Part shown: positions 1-6,990 of the stretch, piece by piece
Layout of the letters: each line of letters opens with the position of its first letter
Numbering within the stretch: position 1 is the first letter of the stretch
NCBI GenBank assembly: GCA_030539985.1
Contig: JAUNXD010000011.1
Span: forward strand, 1 to 17,576
Source: Methanobrevibacter sp.
GTDB taxonomy: Archaea > Methanobacteriota > Methanobacteria > Methanobacteriales > Methanobacteriaceae
Direction: 5' to 3'
DNA length: 17,576 bases
The notes under the pieces: model-generated
The model's database searches: none
Told to the model about the DNA's origin: nothing
The model's input: only the letters and a program-made list of their open reading frames with translations
Translations under genes and position numbers: made by a program

Positions 1-237
1 ATCTTCATCAATTGGACTGTCTTCTAAATTAATAGCATTTTCGGTTTCATCACCAGGATGGTAAATGAATTCATCATCAATTTCTAATTCATCAAATACA
101 TCAGAATCTTCGTTAAGATATTCGATTAACTCGCTATCCTCTTCAATGTCATCGTAAAGAGAGGCATTATCCTCTTTGACATTGTCGATCATATTTTTTA
201 AATTAGAAATCCTATGCTCTTTTTTAGAATCTTTCAT
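1..237 (-). CDS. Acidic hypothetical protein, C-terminus beyond window
   Basis: An open frame of 79 codons runs from an ATG at 237 to the left edge without a stop, so the C-terminus is missing. It starts 8 bases after the TFS stop codon, with a GAGGT-type ribosome binding site reaching back to that stop, so it is probably co-transcribed with TFS. The visible part begins with a short basic stretch (MKDSKKEHR) and then becomes very acidic: 29 of 79 residues are Asp or Glu. No membrane segment or Cys cluster is seen. I do not recognise the family. An ATG at residue 16 is a weaker alternative start. It could be an acidic linker at the front of a larger domain outside the window, and no function can be assigned. 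Confidence 0.7.
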   Translation of the reverse strand, partial: MKDSKKEHRISNLKNMIDNVKEDNASLYDDIEEDSELIEYLNEDSDVFDELEIDDEFIYHPGDETENAINLEDSPIDED

Positions 238-245
238 GGTAAACC

Positions 246-557
246 TCAGTGATATGCCCTCCAGGTATGTTTACATTTGGCGCATGTAAAAATACGTGTT
301 GGTGCCTCATCAGCACTACGGGTTTGCTTTAATTCATAATAAGCTTCATCATGTCCACATTCAGGACAAGTTTCTTTTATAGTTGAGCGCATGTCTACTT
401 CTTCACCAAGCATTTTAACAGTTTCTTTGGCTTTAATTTCCTTAGAAACCTCATAAGCATCACTATTTTCTAGCTCGTCGGAATATCCGCATGTATTGCA
501 TTTTAAAACGCCATCGTTTGGAAGCATCATTGCTCCGCATTTAGGACAAAATTCCAT
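246..557 (-). CDS. tfs: Transcription factor S (TFS, TFIIS/RPB9-like)
   Basis: Archaeal transcript-cleavage factor that inserts into the RNA polymerase funnel and stimulates cleavage of backtracked RNA, rescuing stalled complexes. The 103-residue product has the full family layout. An N-terminal zinc ribbon uses C4/C7 and C20/C23, and a C-terminal TFIIS-type ribbon uses C64/C67 and C92/C95. The catalytic acidic pair D83-E84 sits at the tip of the C-terminal hairpin in the motif SADEAPTR, which marks a cleavage-competent TFS rather than a plain RPB9 subunit. The ATG at 557 follows a strong AAGGTGGATT ribosome binding site, and a TATA-like stretch lies at 597-610, so the gene may have its own promoter besides read-through from the nudix/rpo11/csl4 genes. 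The presence of Rpo11 in the same run of genes fits an RNA polymerase accessory role. Confidence 0.95.
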   Translation of the reverse strand: MEFCPKCGAMMLPNDGVLKCNTCGYSDELENSDAYEVSKEIKAKETVKMLGEEVDMRSTIKETCPECGHDEAYYELKQTRSADEAPTRIFTCAKCKHTWRAYH

Positions 558-596
558 ATTAATCCACCTTTTTATACTTTATTTATTAATGATAAC

Positions 597-610
597 TTAT
601 TTAAATATAA
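597..610 (-). promoter_or_regulatory. Probable TATA box for TFS
   Basis: On the minus strand this reads TTATATTTAAATAA and lies 40-53 bases before the TFS start. That would place transcription start near 575-580 and give a leader of about 20 bases containing the AAGGTGG binding site. The call rests on position and composition only, in an AT-rich spacer. Confidence 0.4.
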
Positions 611-620
611 CCTTAAAAAT

Positions 621-1037
621 CTATTTTTTGGCCTTTTGCAAACAATCCTTTATTATTTTTGAATGGTCAAAGGCAATATTGATTTCATCAAGTTCGTCAG
701 CTTTAAAAATTCCAATATCCTTGGCATCGGAATCTGCCTTTCCAGCAGTTAAATCTCCTTTGGCAGTATAGGCAACAGTCACTGTGTGTCTTCTCGGGTC
801 CCTATCGGGTGATGAATAAACATTGACTAGATTTTGGAGTTCAACGTCAATACTTGTTTCTTCTTTTGCTTCACGTATCGCTGCGGTTTCTACAGATTCA
901 CCATATTCAACGAATCCTCCAGGTAATGCCCAATAATCCTTAAACGGTTCATTTTTTCTTTTGATTAAAATAAAATTAAAATTTTCATCATAAATGAAAA
1001 TGTCGGTGGTTAGTGAAGGATTCTTATAATCTGCCAT
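621..1037 (-). CDS. NUDIX hydrolase, ADP-ribose pyrophosphatase-like
   Basis: Hydrolyses a nucleoside diphosphate linked to another moiety; ADP-ribose is the likely substrate by family resemblance, not proven here. The 138-residue protein is one NUDIX domain. The box spans about residues 41-63 with G41, E47, R55, E56, E59 and E60 in the expected spacing; the metal-binding REAKEE core is intact, and the usual Gly near the end of the box is Ser (EETSI). The preceding YWALPGG and the later DPRRHTVTVAY segment are typical of ADP-ribose pyrophosphatase-like members. The ATG at 1037 follows a GTGATC-type binding site, 29 bases after rpo11 ends, so it reads as part of the csl4-rpo11-nudix-TFS run. 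The substrate class is uncertain; other NUDIX activities remain possible. Confidence 0.88.
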   Translation of the reverse strand: MADYKNPSLTTDIFIYDENFNFILIKRKNEPFKDYWALPGGFVEYGESVETAAIREAKEETSIDVELQNLVNVYSSPDRDPRRHTVTVAYTAKGDLTAGKADSDAKDIGIFKADELDEINIAFDHSKIIKDCLQKAKK

Positions 1038-1066
1038 TAGATCACGAAAAAAATAAATTTTTGAAG

Positions 1067-1345
1067 CTATAAAGCTTCATCAATGAGTTTTTTAAGTTCG
1101 GAACTTTCTTTTTGAAGTTCTTCTGCTGCATTTTTTAATGCTTTTCTTGGTCTTTTACCTCTTTTGGTTTTGATTGTCATTTCAGGTTTTCCGGTAAGTG
1201 GGTGGTCAATATTGTAAACAGCATATTCCACATCCGGATTTTGCATTAAAATATGTCTTAAAGCATTACAGACTCCGTGACTTTCATCTTTAACAACAAA
1301 TGTAAGTTCTAAAGTTTTTTCTTCAATTATTTCAAAATTTTCCAT
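1067..1345 (-). CDS. rpo11: DNA-directed RNA polymerase subunit Rpo11 (RpoL)
   Basis: Small assembly subunit of the archaeal RNA polymerase, homologous to eukaryotic RPB11 and to part of bacterial alpha. It pairs with Rpo3 to nucleate the enzyme. The product has 92 residues, the usual length. The family signature is clear: ESHGVCNALRHIL near residues 22-34, where the segment for the dimerisation helix begins, then PDVEYAVYNIDHPL and the GKPEMTIKT strand, followed by a charged C-terminal helix. The start at 1345 is preceded by AAGGTTGAT at good spacing and lies 14 bases past the csl4 stop. Neighbouring Csl4 and TFS give the run an RNA synthesis and RNA decay theme. Confidence 0.95.
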   Translation of the reverse strand: MENFEIIEEKTLELTFVVKDESHGVCNALRHILMQNPDVEYAVYNIDHPLTGKPEMTIKTKRGKRPRKALKNAAEELQKESSELKKLIDEAL

Positions 1346-1359
1346 TTTATCAACCTTAA

Positions 1360-1929
1360 TTAATCATTAACATAGTTTTTAGAGATTTTGCGTTTTTCTT
1401 TTTTGTTACAGGTATTGCACTGAAGCTCATCTGCTTTCTTTGTAGTATGCATATAATCTCTACAACGGGTACACATTGCCTTTAGTACTCCACAATCGTC
1501 ATCAACTGTACCTAAATCAATATTGTCTCCAGTTATTTTAACTACTTTAGCTTGAATGATGTCTCCAATTCTAAAAGCGTCTGATAATTTTTCCAAATAA
1601 TCTTTTTTAGCTTGTGAAATGTGGATAGCACCCATATACGGCAATGCTAATGGTCTTCCGTTATCTTTCATGCATTCGATTTTTACATTTGCCCTTTGAG
1701 GTTTGATATCGGTTATTTGACCGTAAACAATATCTCCTATCTTTAAAAGAGCAGGTTTTGCATCGGATTCAACAGAAATGACCTTTCTTTTTTGATTAAT
1801 TTTAACATTTCCAAGTACTGCTGATTTAATGTCGCCATTATCATCATAAGTACCTTCTCCTGGTAAATATTGCTCTATAATTCCTAACTTATCCCCAGGC
1901 ATCACTATTTTTTCATCTTCTATACTCAT
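1360..1929 (-). CDS. csl4: Archaeal exosome cap subunit Csl4
   Basis: RNA-binding cap protein of the archaeal exosome, the Rrp41/Rrp42 3'-5' RNA phosphorolysis and tailing machine. It sits at the entry pore and links the core to other proteins such as DnaG. The 189-residue product shows the three expected parts: an N-terminal domain (about 1-60, with VMPGDKLG), an S1 RNA-binding domain (about 63-142, beginning KIGDIVYGQITDI), and a C-terminal zinc ribbon with C153/C156 and C171/C174. The ATG at 1929 follows GGTGAT. The spacer to dph2 upstream is about 97 bases and contains a TATA-like element, so csl4 probably opens its own transcription unit that continues through rpo11, nudix and TFS. Confidence 0.94.
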   Translation of the reverse strand: MSIEDEKIVMPGDKLGIIEQYLPGEGTYDDNGDIKSAVLGNVKINQKRKVISVESDAKPALLKIGDIVYGQITDIKPQRANVKIECMKDNGRPLALPYMGAIHISQAKKDYLEKLSDAFRIGDIIQAKVVKITGDNIDLGTVDDDCGVLKAMCTRCRDYMHTTKKADELQCNTCNKKEKRKISKNYVND

Positions 1930-1959
1930 ATTAAAATCACCAAAAATATAAAAATTTCT

Positions 1960-1973
1960 TTAATATAATAATT
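1960..1973 (-). promoter_or_regulatory. Probable csl4 promoter (TATA region)
   Basis: On the minus strand this reads AATTATTATATTAA, 31-44 bases before the csl4 start, the right place for a TATA box with a short leader. The same 14 bases recur in the same orientation at 3650-3663 upstream of hpt, the first gene of the neighbouring minus-strand unit. A second AT-rich candidate lies at about 1988-2007. The call is positional. Confidence 0.45.
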
Positions 1974-2026
1974 TTATTTCTGTTGATATTTAAAAGTATT
2001 TATAAAACGAGTTTTTTGACCGGTTT

Positions 2027-3031
2027 TCAGCCATATCTTTCATGGAACAGTATTTCATCCAATTGATAATTTTCCCATTGGCGCTTGTCCAATACTATTT
2101 CAAGCTCCTGTGGGGTAAGTAATGGTTTTTTATACATTTGCGAATCATCAATTGCTATTCTTGGACATGCGCTAACCACAAATGCATCCAATTCAAGATA
2201 AGGAAGCAGCACGTCAGGAGATACGTTATCCACAAGTATGATATATCCTTCCATTTTTGCATCCTCAATAGTCTTTTTAAGTTCTTTTGCAAGCATCATC
2301 CGGTATTGTCCCTCTTTGGATGATACCAGAATCCCCCATTTTTTCGCACTTCTGGCTTTTGTGATTCTTGCAAAGCGTATTCTTAAAATCCTGTCTGCAA
2401 ATTCATCCATGCTTCTGATTTCTGAGTTGTACGGGTCAAGTGCCAGAACCTTTGCATTTGAAAACAGCTTAATTCCCAACGGGTGGAAATTTCCATTGCC
2501 TATGAATAATATCACGTCAACTTCCAGATCCTTGATGGATGAGAAATTGCATCCTAGAACCTGTCCCTTTCTTGTCGATGGTGATGAGCCCAGAATGACT
2601 TCCTTGCCGTTGTCCTCCAGGAAATCCTTTGTCTCATTTAAAAGGTGCAGGTGCTGTGTTGTGGTTACAAGACCTATTCTTGAATAGTTTTTCAATTCAT
2701 CCAAGCATTTTTCAAGGTCCTTTTTAATGTCTATGTTTGAAAAAGCCTCAATAAACAGGGTTGGAACTTCATACTTTAGCGGAAGTGGAGTGTGGCCGTA
2801 GTGAACAATCAAATCGACTGATCCCTTCATTTTCCAGTCGCCAACGTCGCATGCTCCGAAACAGGGATCACCAGATATAATTACTATTGCATCCGTTTCC
2901 TCTTCTATTGATTTGGCTATTTTTGTTGCCTGGGTTTTTAAACCTTCTGGAAACTGAAGCCCAACGGTTTTTGCATCGATTGAGTTTATTTTACGGATTA
3001 CCTTGTCGAAATCCATATTGTAAAGTGACAT
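2027..3031 (-). CDS. dph2: Diphthamide biosynthesis enzyme Dph2
   Basis: Makes the first step of diphthamide: transfer of the 3-amino-3-carboxypropyl group from S-adenosylmethionine to a histidine of elongation factor aEF2, using a non-classical [4Fe-4S] radical reaction. In archaea the enzyme is a homodimer. Three cluster cysteines are present in their usual contexts: C61 in CFGACD, C161 in LGCNF and C289 in SACPRI. The three-fold repeated domain layout and the 334-residue length match the family. I choose ATG 3031 (MSLYNMDF), one base past the hpt stop. A frame extension to an in-frame ATG at 3055 lies inside hpt and adds only MKAQLKIK. Tight abutment suggests translational coupling to hpt. 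Confidence 0.94.
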   Translation of the reverse strand: MSLYNMDFDKVIRKINSIDAKTVGLQFPEGLKTQATKIAKSIEEETDAIVIISGDPCFGACDVGDWKMKGSVDLIVHYGHTPLPLKYEVPTLFIEAFSNIDIKKDLEKCLDELKNYSRIGLVTTTQHLHLLNETKDFLEDNGKEVILGSSPSTRKGQVLGCNFSSIKDLEVDVILFIGNGNFHPLGIKLFSNAKVLALDPYNSEIRSMDEFADRILRIRFARITKARSAKKWGILVSSKEGQYRMMLAKELKKTIEDAKMEGYIILVDNVSPDVLLPYLELDAFVVSACPRIAIDDSQMYKKPLLTPQELEIVLDKRQWENYQLDEILFHERYG

Positions 3032-3032
3032 C

Positions 3033-3602
3033 TTAATCTTCAATTGTGCTTTCAATAACTACCTTACCATCAATAACATCCAATTTAACGATAGACAATA
3101 CATCTATGCCAGTTTCCCTTTTGACGATTTCCTTACCTTCACCCTTGTCAATTATTGCCACTACAGATTTCAAATCCAAACCCATATCCTCAAGGGTTTT
3201 AATCAGTGCCACAAGTGTTCCTCCGGTACTTACAACATCATCAATCAAAAGAATCTTTTCTCCTTCATGCAAATCGTTGACATAAAGGTTTGATGATCCA
3301 TAACCTGTTTTCTGATAAACTTCTGTTTCTCCAGGAAGGCAGTATTGCCTTTTGCGTATCACTACAAATGGTATGTCAGTTGCAAGGGACAGTGCGGTTG
3401 CCAGGTGTATTCCCATGGCTTCAACAGCAACAATCTTATCAATGTCCAGATTTGCATACTTATGAACTGCAAGTGACAATTCCCTAAGCATTATAGGATC
3501 CATTGCCGGAACACCATCACTTATTGGATTTACAAAGTAATTATAATCACCTTTCTTAACAATTGGGGACTCCTCTAAAGATTTTATAACTTCCTCTAAC
3601 AT
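3033..3602 (-). CDS. hpt: Hypoxanthine/guanine phosphoribosyltransferase, archaeal type
   Basis: Purine salvage enzyme converting hypoxanthine or guanine plus PRPP to IMP or GMP in the cytosol. The product is 189 residues from ATG 3602. The PRPP-binding loop is clear at about 118-130 (LLIDDVVSTGGTL), and the segments KIVAVEAMGIHLATAL and FVVIRKRQY belong to the archaeal hpt family. An in-frame GTG at 3611 would add three residues (MST), but that GTG is part of the GTGAG ribosome binding site four bases before ATG 3602, so the ATG is preferred. It is the first gene of the hpt-dph2 unit, transcribed away from srp54 from a shared AT-rich spacer. Confidence 0.94.
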   Translation of the reverse strand: MLEEVIKSLEESPIVKKGDYNYFVNPISDGVPAMDPIMLRELSLAVHKYANLDIDKIVAVEAMGIHLATALSLATDIPFVVIRKRQYCLPGETEVYQKTGYGSSNLYVNDLHEGEKILLIDDVVSTGGTLVALIKTLEDMGLDLKSVVAIIDKGEGKEIVKRETGIDVLSIVKLDVIDGKVVIESTIED

Positions 3603-3631
3603 AGTACTCACACGAAAAATTATTAAAACTT

Positions 3632-3663
3632 GTTAAATATAAATATATCTTAATATAATAATT
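3632..3663. promoter_or_regulatory. Divergent promoter region hpt / srp54
   Basis: The 87-base spacer between divergent hpt and srp54 is almost all A and T. For srp54, TTAAATATAAATATAT at 3633-3648 lies 42-57 bases before the ATG. For hpt, the minus-strand element AATTATTATATTAA at 3650-3663 lies 48-61 bases before its ATG. The two would predict transcription starts near 3668 and 3625, giving short leaders that contain the GTGAT and GTGAG binding sites. The two promoters would nearly overlap back to back. Confidence 0.5.
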
Positions 3664-3689
3664 AATGTTTTCTAAAAGAAGTGATTTAT

Positions 3690-5030
3690 ATGCTTGGAAA
3701 TTTAGGTGAAAATCTTACTAATACGATGAAAAAATTAGTAGGAATGTCTGTAATTGATAAAAAAACAATTAAAGAAGTTGTAAAGGATATACAACGTGCA
3801 TTAATTCAATCAGACGTTAATATTAAATTAGTTTTAGATTTATCAAAAAAAATAGAATCACGTGCCCTTGAAGAGGAACCTCCAAAGGGAATTACTCCAA
3901 GGGAACATGTTATAACAATCATTTATGAGGAAATGGTCAATCTCTTGGGCAGTGAAGCTGCTGACCTTGACATCAATGACAGGCCATATAAAATACTGTT
4001 TTTAGGTCTTCAGGGTTCAGGTAAAACCACTACCATCGGTAAATTATGCAGATACCTGCAGAAAAAAGGTTTCAACCCTGCCGTTGTCTGTACAGACACA
4101 TGGAGGCCTGCGGCTTATGAACAGTTAAGGCAACTGACCGAAGAGATGGACGTGCCTTTATACGGTGATCCCAACAATAAGGATGCCTTGGACCTTGCGG
4201 CCAAAGGTCTGCAGGAATTTAAAAACAGAAAAGTCATCATTTTCGATACTGCAGGAAGACATAAGGAAGAAGCGGACCTTATCGCCGAGATGGATCAGCT
4301 GGATGACATCATCAATCCTAATGAGGCAATTCTGGTGATTGACGGAACAATCGGTCAGCAGGCAGGGGAACAGGCAAAGGCATTTTCACAGGCAACCGAT
4401 ATCGGTTCAATCATCATTACAAAATTGGACGGTTCAGCAAAAGGTGGTGGAGCAATGTCTGCGGTGGCAGAAACCGGCGCTCCAATCAAATTCATCGGTA
4501 CAGGTGAACGTGTCGATGACTTTGAAGTATTCGATCCGGAAAGATTCATTTCAAGATTGCTCGGAATGGGGGACATCAAATCCCTTATAGAAAAGGCAGA
4601 AGAAAGCATTGATGAGGATGTGGCTGAAAAAACCATGAACAACATGCTGACAGGTAAATTCACATTGATGGACATGAAAAATCAGTTTGAAATGATGAAC
4701 AGCATGGGTCCGATGCAGCAGGTTCTCAATATGATTCCGGGTATGGGAAACAAGATTACCAAAGAGGCATCCAAGATGACCGAGGACAAACTGGAATCCT
4801 ATAAAATCATGATGTCCTCAATGACCGAAGAGGAAATGCTTAATCCGAAAATAATCAAACAGTCAAGAATCCAGAGAATCGCACGCGGATCCGGTTTTCA
4901 GGAAAGTGACGTCAGGGAATTGTTGAAATACTATAACAATACCAAAAAGACAATGAAAGGAATTGGAAAACGTGGCGGACGTCTTAGGGGCGGAGCCATG
5001 AACCGTATGATGGGACAATTCATGAAATAG
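3690..5030 (+). CDS. srp54: Signal recognition particle 54 kDa protein (SRP54/Ffh)
   Basis: GTPase subunit of the signal recognition particle. It binds signal peptides on nascent chains together with 7S RNA and delivers the ribosome to the FtsY receptor and Sec translocon. The 446-residue product has an N domain (about 1-95), a G domain with P-loop GLQGSGKTTT at 106-115, the DTAGR box at 186-190 and TKLDG at 244-248, and a methionine-rich M domain from about 296 (NSMGPMQQVLNMIPGMGN) with the RNA-binding SRIQRIARGSG segment. ATG 3690 is preferred over the in-frame GTG at 3681, because that GTG forms the GTGAT binding site. Five bases separate it from pus10, and secG of the same export route lies further downstream. 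Confidence 0.97.
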   Translation: MLGNLGENLTNTMKKLVGMSVIDKKTIKEVVKDIQRALIQSDVNIKLVLDLSKKIESRALEEEPPKGITPREHVITIIYEEMVNLLGSEAADLDINDRPYKILFLGLQGSGKTTTIGKLCRYLQKKGFNPAVVCTDTWRPAAYEQLRQLTEEMDVPLYGDPNNKDALDLAAKGLQEFKNRKVIIFDTAGRHKEEADLIAEMDQLDDIINPNEAILVIDGTIGQQAGEQAKAFSQATDIGSIIITKLDGSAKGGGAMSAVAETGAPIKFIGTGERVDDFEVFDPERFISRLLGMGDIKSLIEKAEESIDEDVAEKTMNNMLTGKFTLMDMKNQFEMMNSMGPMQQVLNMIPGMGNKITKEASKMTEDKLESYKIMMSSMTEEEMLNPKIIKQSRIQRIARGSGFQESDVRELLKYYNNTKKTMKGIGKRGGRLRGGAMNRMMGQFMK

Positions 5031-5035
5031 ATAAC

Positions 5036-6244
5036 ATGAGTCAATTAGCTAGCGATATTTTAAAAGCAACTGACGGGAAAATCTGCAAGCATTGCCTTGG
5101 ACGCAAACTGTCCAAAACAATAGAGGGTTCCAACAATATCGAACGTGCAGACAAGGTCTGCAATGATTTGGATATCAATCTGGACGATGTTGATTGCGTA
5201 ATATGCGATAATATTTTTGATAAGTTGGATGATGATTTATACGACAAAATCGATGCTAAAATCAACCAGCTGGGAATTGAATTCGAAACGTTTCTTGTAG
5301 GATCCCAAATTCCAAAAGACATCCAGAAAAGGGATGAGGAACTGTCTGAAAAATTCAATTTGACTGTTGAAACCATTAAAAAGGAAATCAACAGGTTAAT
5401 AGGTCTTGGAATATGGGAAAAATATGATAAGGAAGCGGAATTCGAAAGACAGGACATCGTTTTCAGCATTGACTTGAGAAAAAATCCGAAAGTCAGAATT
5501 CAGATTAATCCATTATATATTGAAGGAAAATACAATAAGTATAAACGCGGAATCCCTCAAACCAAATGGCCATGCACCAAATGCAAGGGAAGGGGCTGTG
5601 AAGAGTGTAACGGAACCGGAAAACAGTACCCTGAATCTGTAGAGGAACTGATTTCCGAACACTTTATAAAGCTTACCAAAGGAAGGGAAGCAAAATTCCA
5701 CGGTGCCGGCCGTGAAGACATTGATGTATTGATGCTTGGCTCAGGCAGACCATTCGTTTTGGAAATAAAGGAGCCAAGAATCAGGAATCTTGATTTGGCC
5801 AAACTGGAACAGGAAATCAATAAGACAAATGAGGGCAAAACGGCTTATCACTGTTTGAAACTTTGTGAAAGACCGAGAAAAGCTGAAATAAAGCAATCCT
5901 CACCTGATACATATAAGGTTTACCAGGCGGTTGTCGAGTGTGATAGGGCCTTCGATAAGCAAAAGTTGGAAGAGCTAACAAAACTAAATGAGATTCACCA
6001 GCAGACTCCTTTAAGAGTGCTTAGAAGGCGTACAGACATGGTTCGCATCAAACATGTTCTTGGCCTTTCATATGAGATAATAGATGATAAAACATTCACA
6101 ATTAAAATTAAAACGGAGGGTGGCCTTTACATCAAGGAACTGATTTCCGGAGATGAAGGAAGAAGCAAGCCAAACGTTTCAGAAATATTAGGCGTTAATG
6201 CGATATGTGCACAATTAGATGTAATTGAAGTAAGTGAGAAATGA
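5036..6244 (+). CDS. pus10: tRNA pseudouridine synthase Pus10
   Basis: Archaeal enzyme that isomerises uridines 54 and 55 in the T-loop of tRNA. The 402-residue product has the typical N-terminal zinc site (C17/C20 and C54/C57), a THUMP-containing middle part, and a second CxxC-rich stretch at about 180-191 (CTKCKGRGCEEC). The catalytic core follows with GAGREDIDV at about 223-231, where the Asp after Arg-Glu (D228) is the expected catalytic residue, and then LGSGRPFVLEI. The C-terminal part (RVLRRRTDMVR, GGLYIKELISGD) is also diagnostic. It starts 5 bases after the srp54 stop with only a weak binding site, which suggests coupled translation. The moaC start lies 4 bases past its stop. Confidence 0.95.
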   Translation: MSQLASDILKATDGKICKHCLGRKLSKTIEGSNNIERADKVCNDLDINLDDVDCVICDNIFDKLDDDLYDKIDAKINQLGIEFETFLVGSQIPKDIQKRDEELSEKFNLTVETIKKEINRLIGLGIWEKYDKEAEFERQDIVFSIDLRKNPKVRIQINPLYIEGKYNKYKRGIPQTKWPCTKCKGRGCEECNGTGKQYPESVEELISEHFIKLTKGREAKFHGAGREDIDVLMLGSGRPFVLEIKEPRIRNLDLAKLEQEINKTNEGKTAYHCLKLCERPRKAEIKQSSPDTYKVYQAVVECDRAFDKQKLEELTKLNEIHQQTPLRVLRRRTDMVRIKHVLGLSYEIIDDKTFTIKIKTEGGLYIKELISGDEGRSKPNVSEILGVNAICAQLDVIEVSEK

Positions 6245-6248
6245 TAAA

Positions 6249-6716
6249 ATGGCAGATGAATTTACACATTTAACAGACAGTGGAGTACACATGGTTGAGG
6301 TCGGGGAAAAACCTGACCAGAAAAGAAGAGCAATAGCTAGTGGAAGCATATTTCTGGATAAAAATACTATTTCACTAATACAAAACGAAGAAATAAAGAA
6401 GGGCAATGTATTGACCACCGCTCAAATCGCAGGAATTCAGGCTGTCAAGAACACCTCTTCAATAATACCTCTTTGCCATCCTTTGGCCTTTACAGGAATA
6501 GAGCTTGATTTTGAAGTCAGGGAAGATGAAATCATTGCAACATGTGCTGTCAACACATTGGGCAAAACAGGCGTGGAAATGGAAGCCATTACCGGTGTTA
6601 GTGTAGCTTTGCTTACAGTATGGGATATGGTAAAGGCTGTTGAAAAGGATGAGGATGGCCAGTATCCTGATACCAGAATAAGTGATATTAAGGTAATTAG
6701 GAAAGAGAAAATTTAA
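6249..6716 (+). CDS. moaC: Cyclic pyranopterin monophosphate synthase MoaC
   Basis: Second step of molybdenum/tungsten cofactor synthesis: converts the MoaA product (3',8-cyclo-GTP) to cyclic pyranopterin monophosphate. In a methanogen the cofactor is used for formylmethanofuran dehydrogenase and formate dehydrogenase. The 155-residue product carries the conserved SSIIPLCHPL at about 70-79 and GKTGVEMEAITGVSVALLTV at about 105-124, followed by WDMVKA. Lysines K51 and K129 stand where the family's catalytic lysines are expected. I choose ATG 6249. An in-frame GTG at 6234 overlaps the end of pus10 and looks like part of a GTGAG binding site. No other moa or moe gene lies in the window. Confidence 0.93.
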   Translation: MADEFTHLTDSGVHMVEVGEKPDQKRRAIASGSIFLDKNTISLIQNEEIKKGNVLTTAQIAGIQAVKNTSSIIPLCHPLAFTGIELDFEVREDEIIATCAVNTLGKTGVEMEAITGVSVALLTVWDMVKAVEKDEDGQYPDTRISDIKVIRKEKI

Positions 6717-6717
6717 A

Positions 6718-6750
6718 CTTTATATATGATGAAAAAAATAGTTATATACA
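6718..6750 (+). promoter_or_regulatory. Probable promoter for secG
   Basis: Between moaC and secG there are two TATA-like elements, TTTATATATG at 6719-6728 and GTTATATACAG at 6741-6751. The second would give a transcription start near 6772 and a very short leader with the GGAGAA binding site at 6775-6780. This suggests secG is transcribed separately from, or in addition to, the srp54 run. The evidence is positional. Confidence 0.4.
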
Positions 6751-6785
6751 GTTATTTTTATTAATCAATTTTATGGAGAATTATT

Positions 6786-6947
6786 ATGGCAAAAAAAGAT
6801 AATAAGATTTCAATGCCTCAAACCGGTGCTGGTTTGGTAAGGTACTTTGATGAAGAAAGTTTAGGTCCAAAACTTTCACCAGAGCACGTTATAGTTGCTA
6901 CTATCATTTTAGCAATATTATGTTTTGTTTTAAGATATTCCGCTTAA
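6786..6947 (+). CDS. secG: Preprotein translocase subunit Sec61-beta (archaeal SecG)
   Basis: Small tail-anchored subunit of the archaeal SecYE-beta translocon in the cytoplasmic membrane. The gene is only 53 codons and easily missed. Translated directly it begins MAKKDNKISMPQTGAGLVRY, followed by FDEESLGPKLSPEHVIVATI and one hydrophobic segment at about 35-49, ending LRYSA. The cytosolic SMPQTGAGLVRYFDE motif, the KLSPEHVI segment just before the membrane helix and the total length are hallmarks of the archaeal Sec61-beta family. ATG 6786 follows a strong GGAGAA binding site (6775-6780) at five-base spacing. It lies downstream of srp54, pus10 and moaC, so the targeting and translocation functions sit close together. 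A hairpin over its stop codon and a T8 tract follow. Confidence 0.95.
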   Translation: MAKKDNKISMPQTGAGLVRYFDEESLGPKLSPEHVIVATIILAILCFVLRYSA

Positions 6948-6980
6948 GAATATTTTACAAACAATTTTCTACTTTTTTTT
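6931..6980 (+). terminator. Probable secG terminator: stop-codon hairpin plus T8
   Basis: Arms TAAGATATTC (6931-6940) and GAATATTTTA (6948-6957) pair over ten positions, nine Watson-Crick and one G-U. The 7-base loop CGCTTAA contains the secG stop codon. Sixteen bases further on lies TTTTTTTT at 6973-6980. Archaeal termination depends mainly on the T tract; the hairpin may instead define or protect the RNA 3' end. Confidence 0.6.
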
Positions 6981-6990
6981 ATAGATTTAC

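Noticed and set aside
611..631. Possible hairpin over the first nudix stop codon
   Set aside because: Pairing relies on A/T runs with an internal mismatch and only two G-C pairs, so it is weaker than the four stop-codon hairpins reported.
2238..2687. 149-codon open frame on the plus strand opposite dph2
   Set aside because: It is the antisense shadow of a strongly supported dph2; it has no ribosome binding site and no recognisable domain.
3055..3055. Alternative dph2 start at ATG 3055
   Set aside because: It lies inside hpt and adds only MKAQLKIK; the ATG one base past the hpt stop fits the family N-terminus better.
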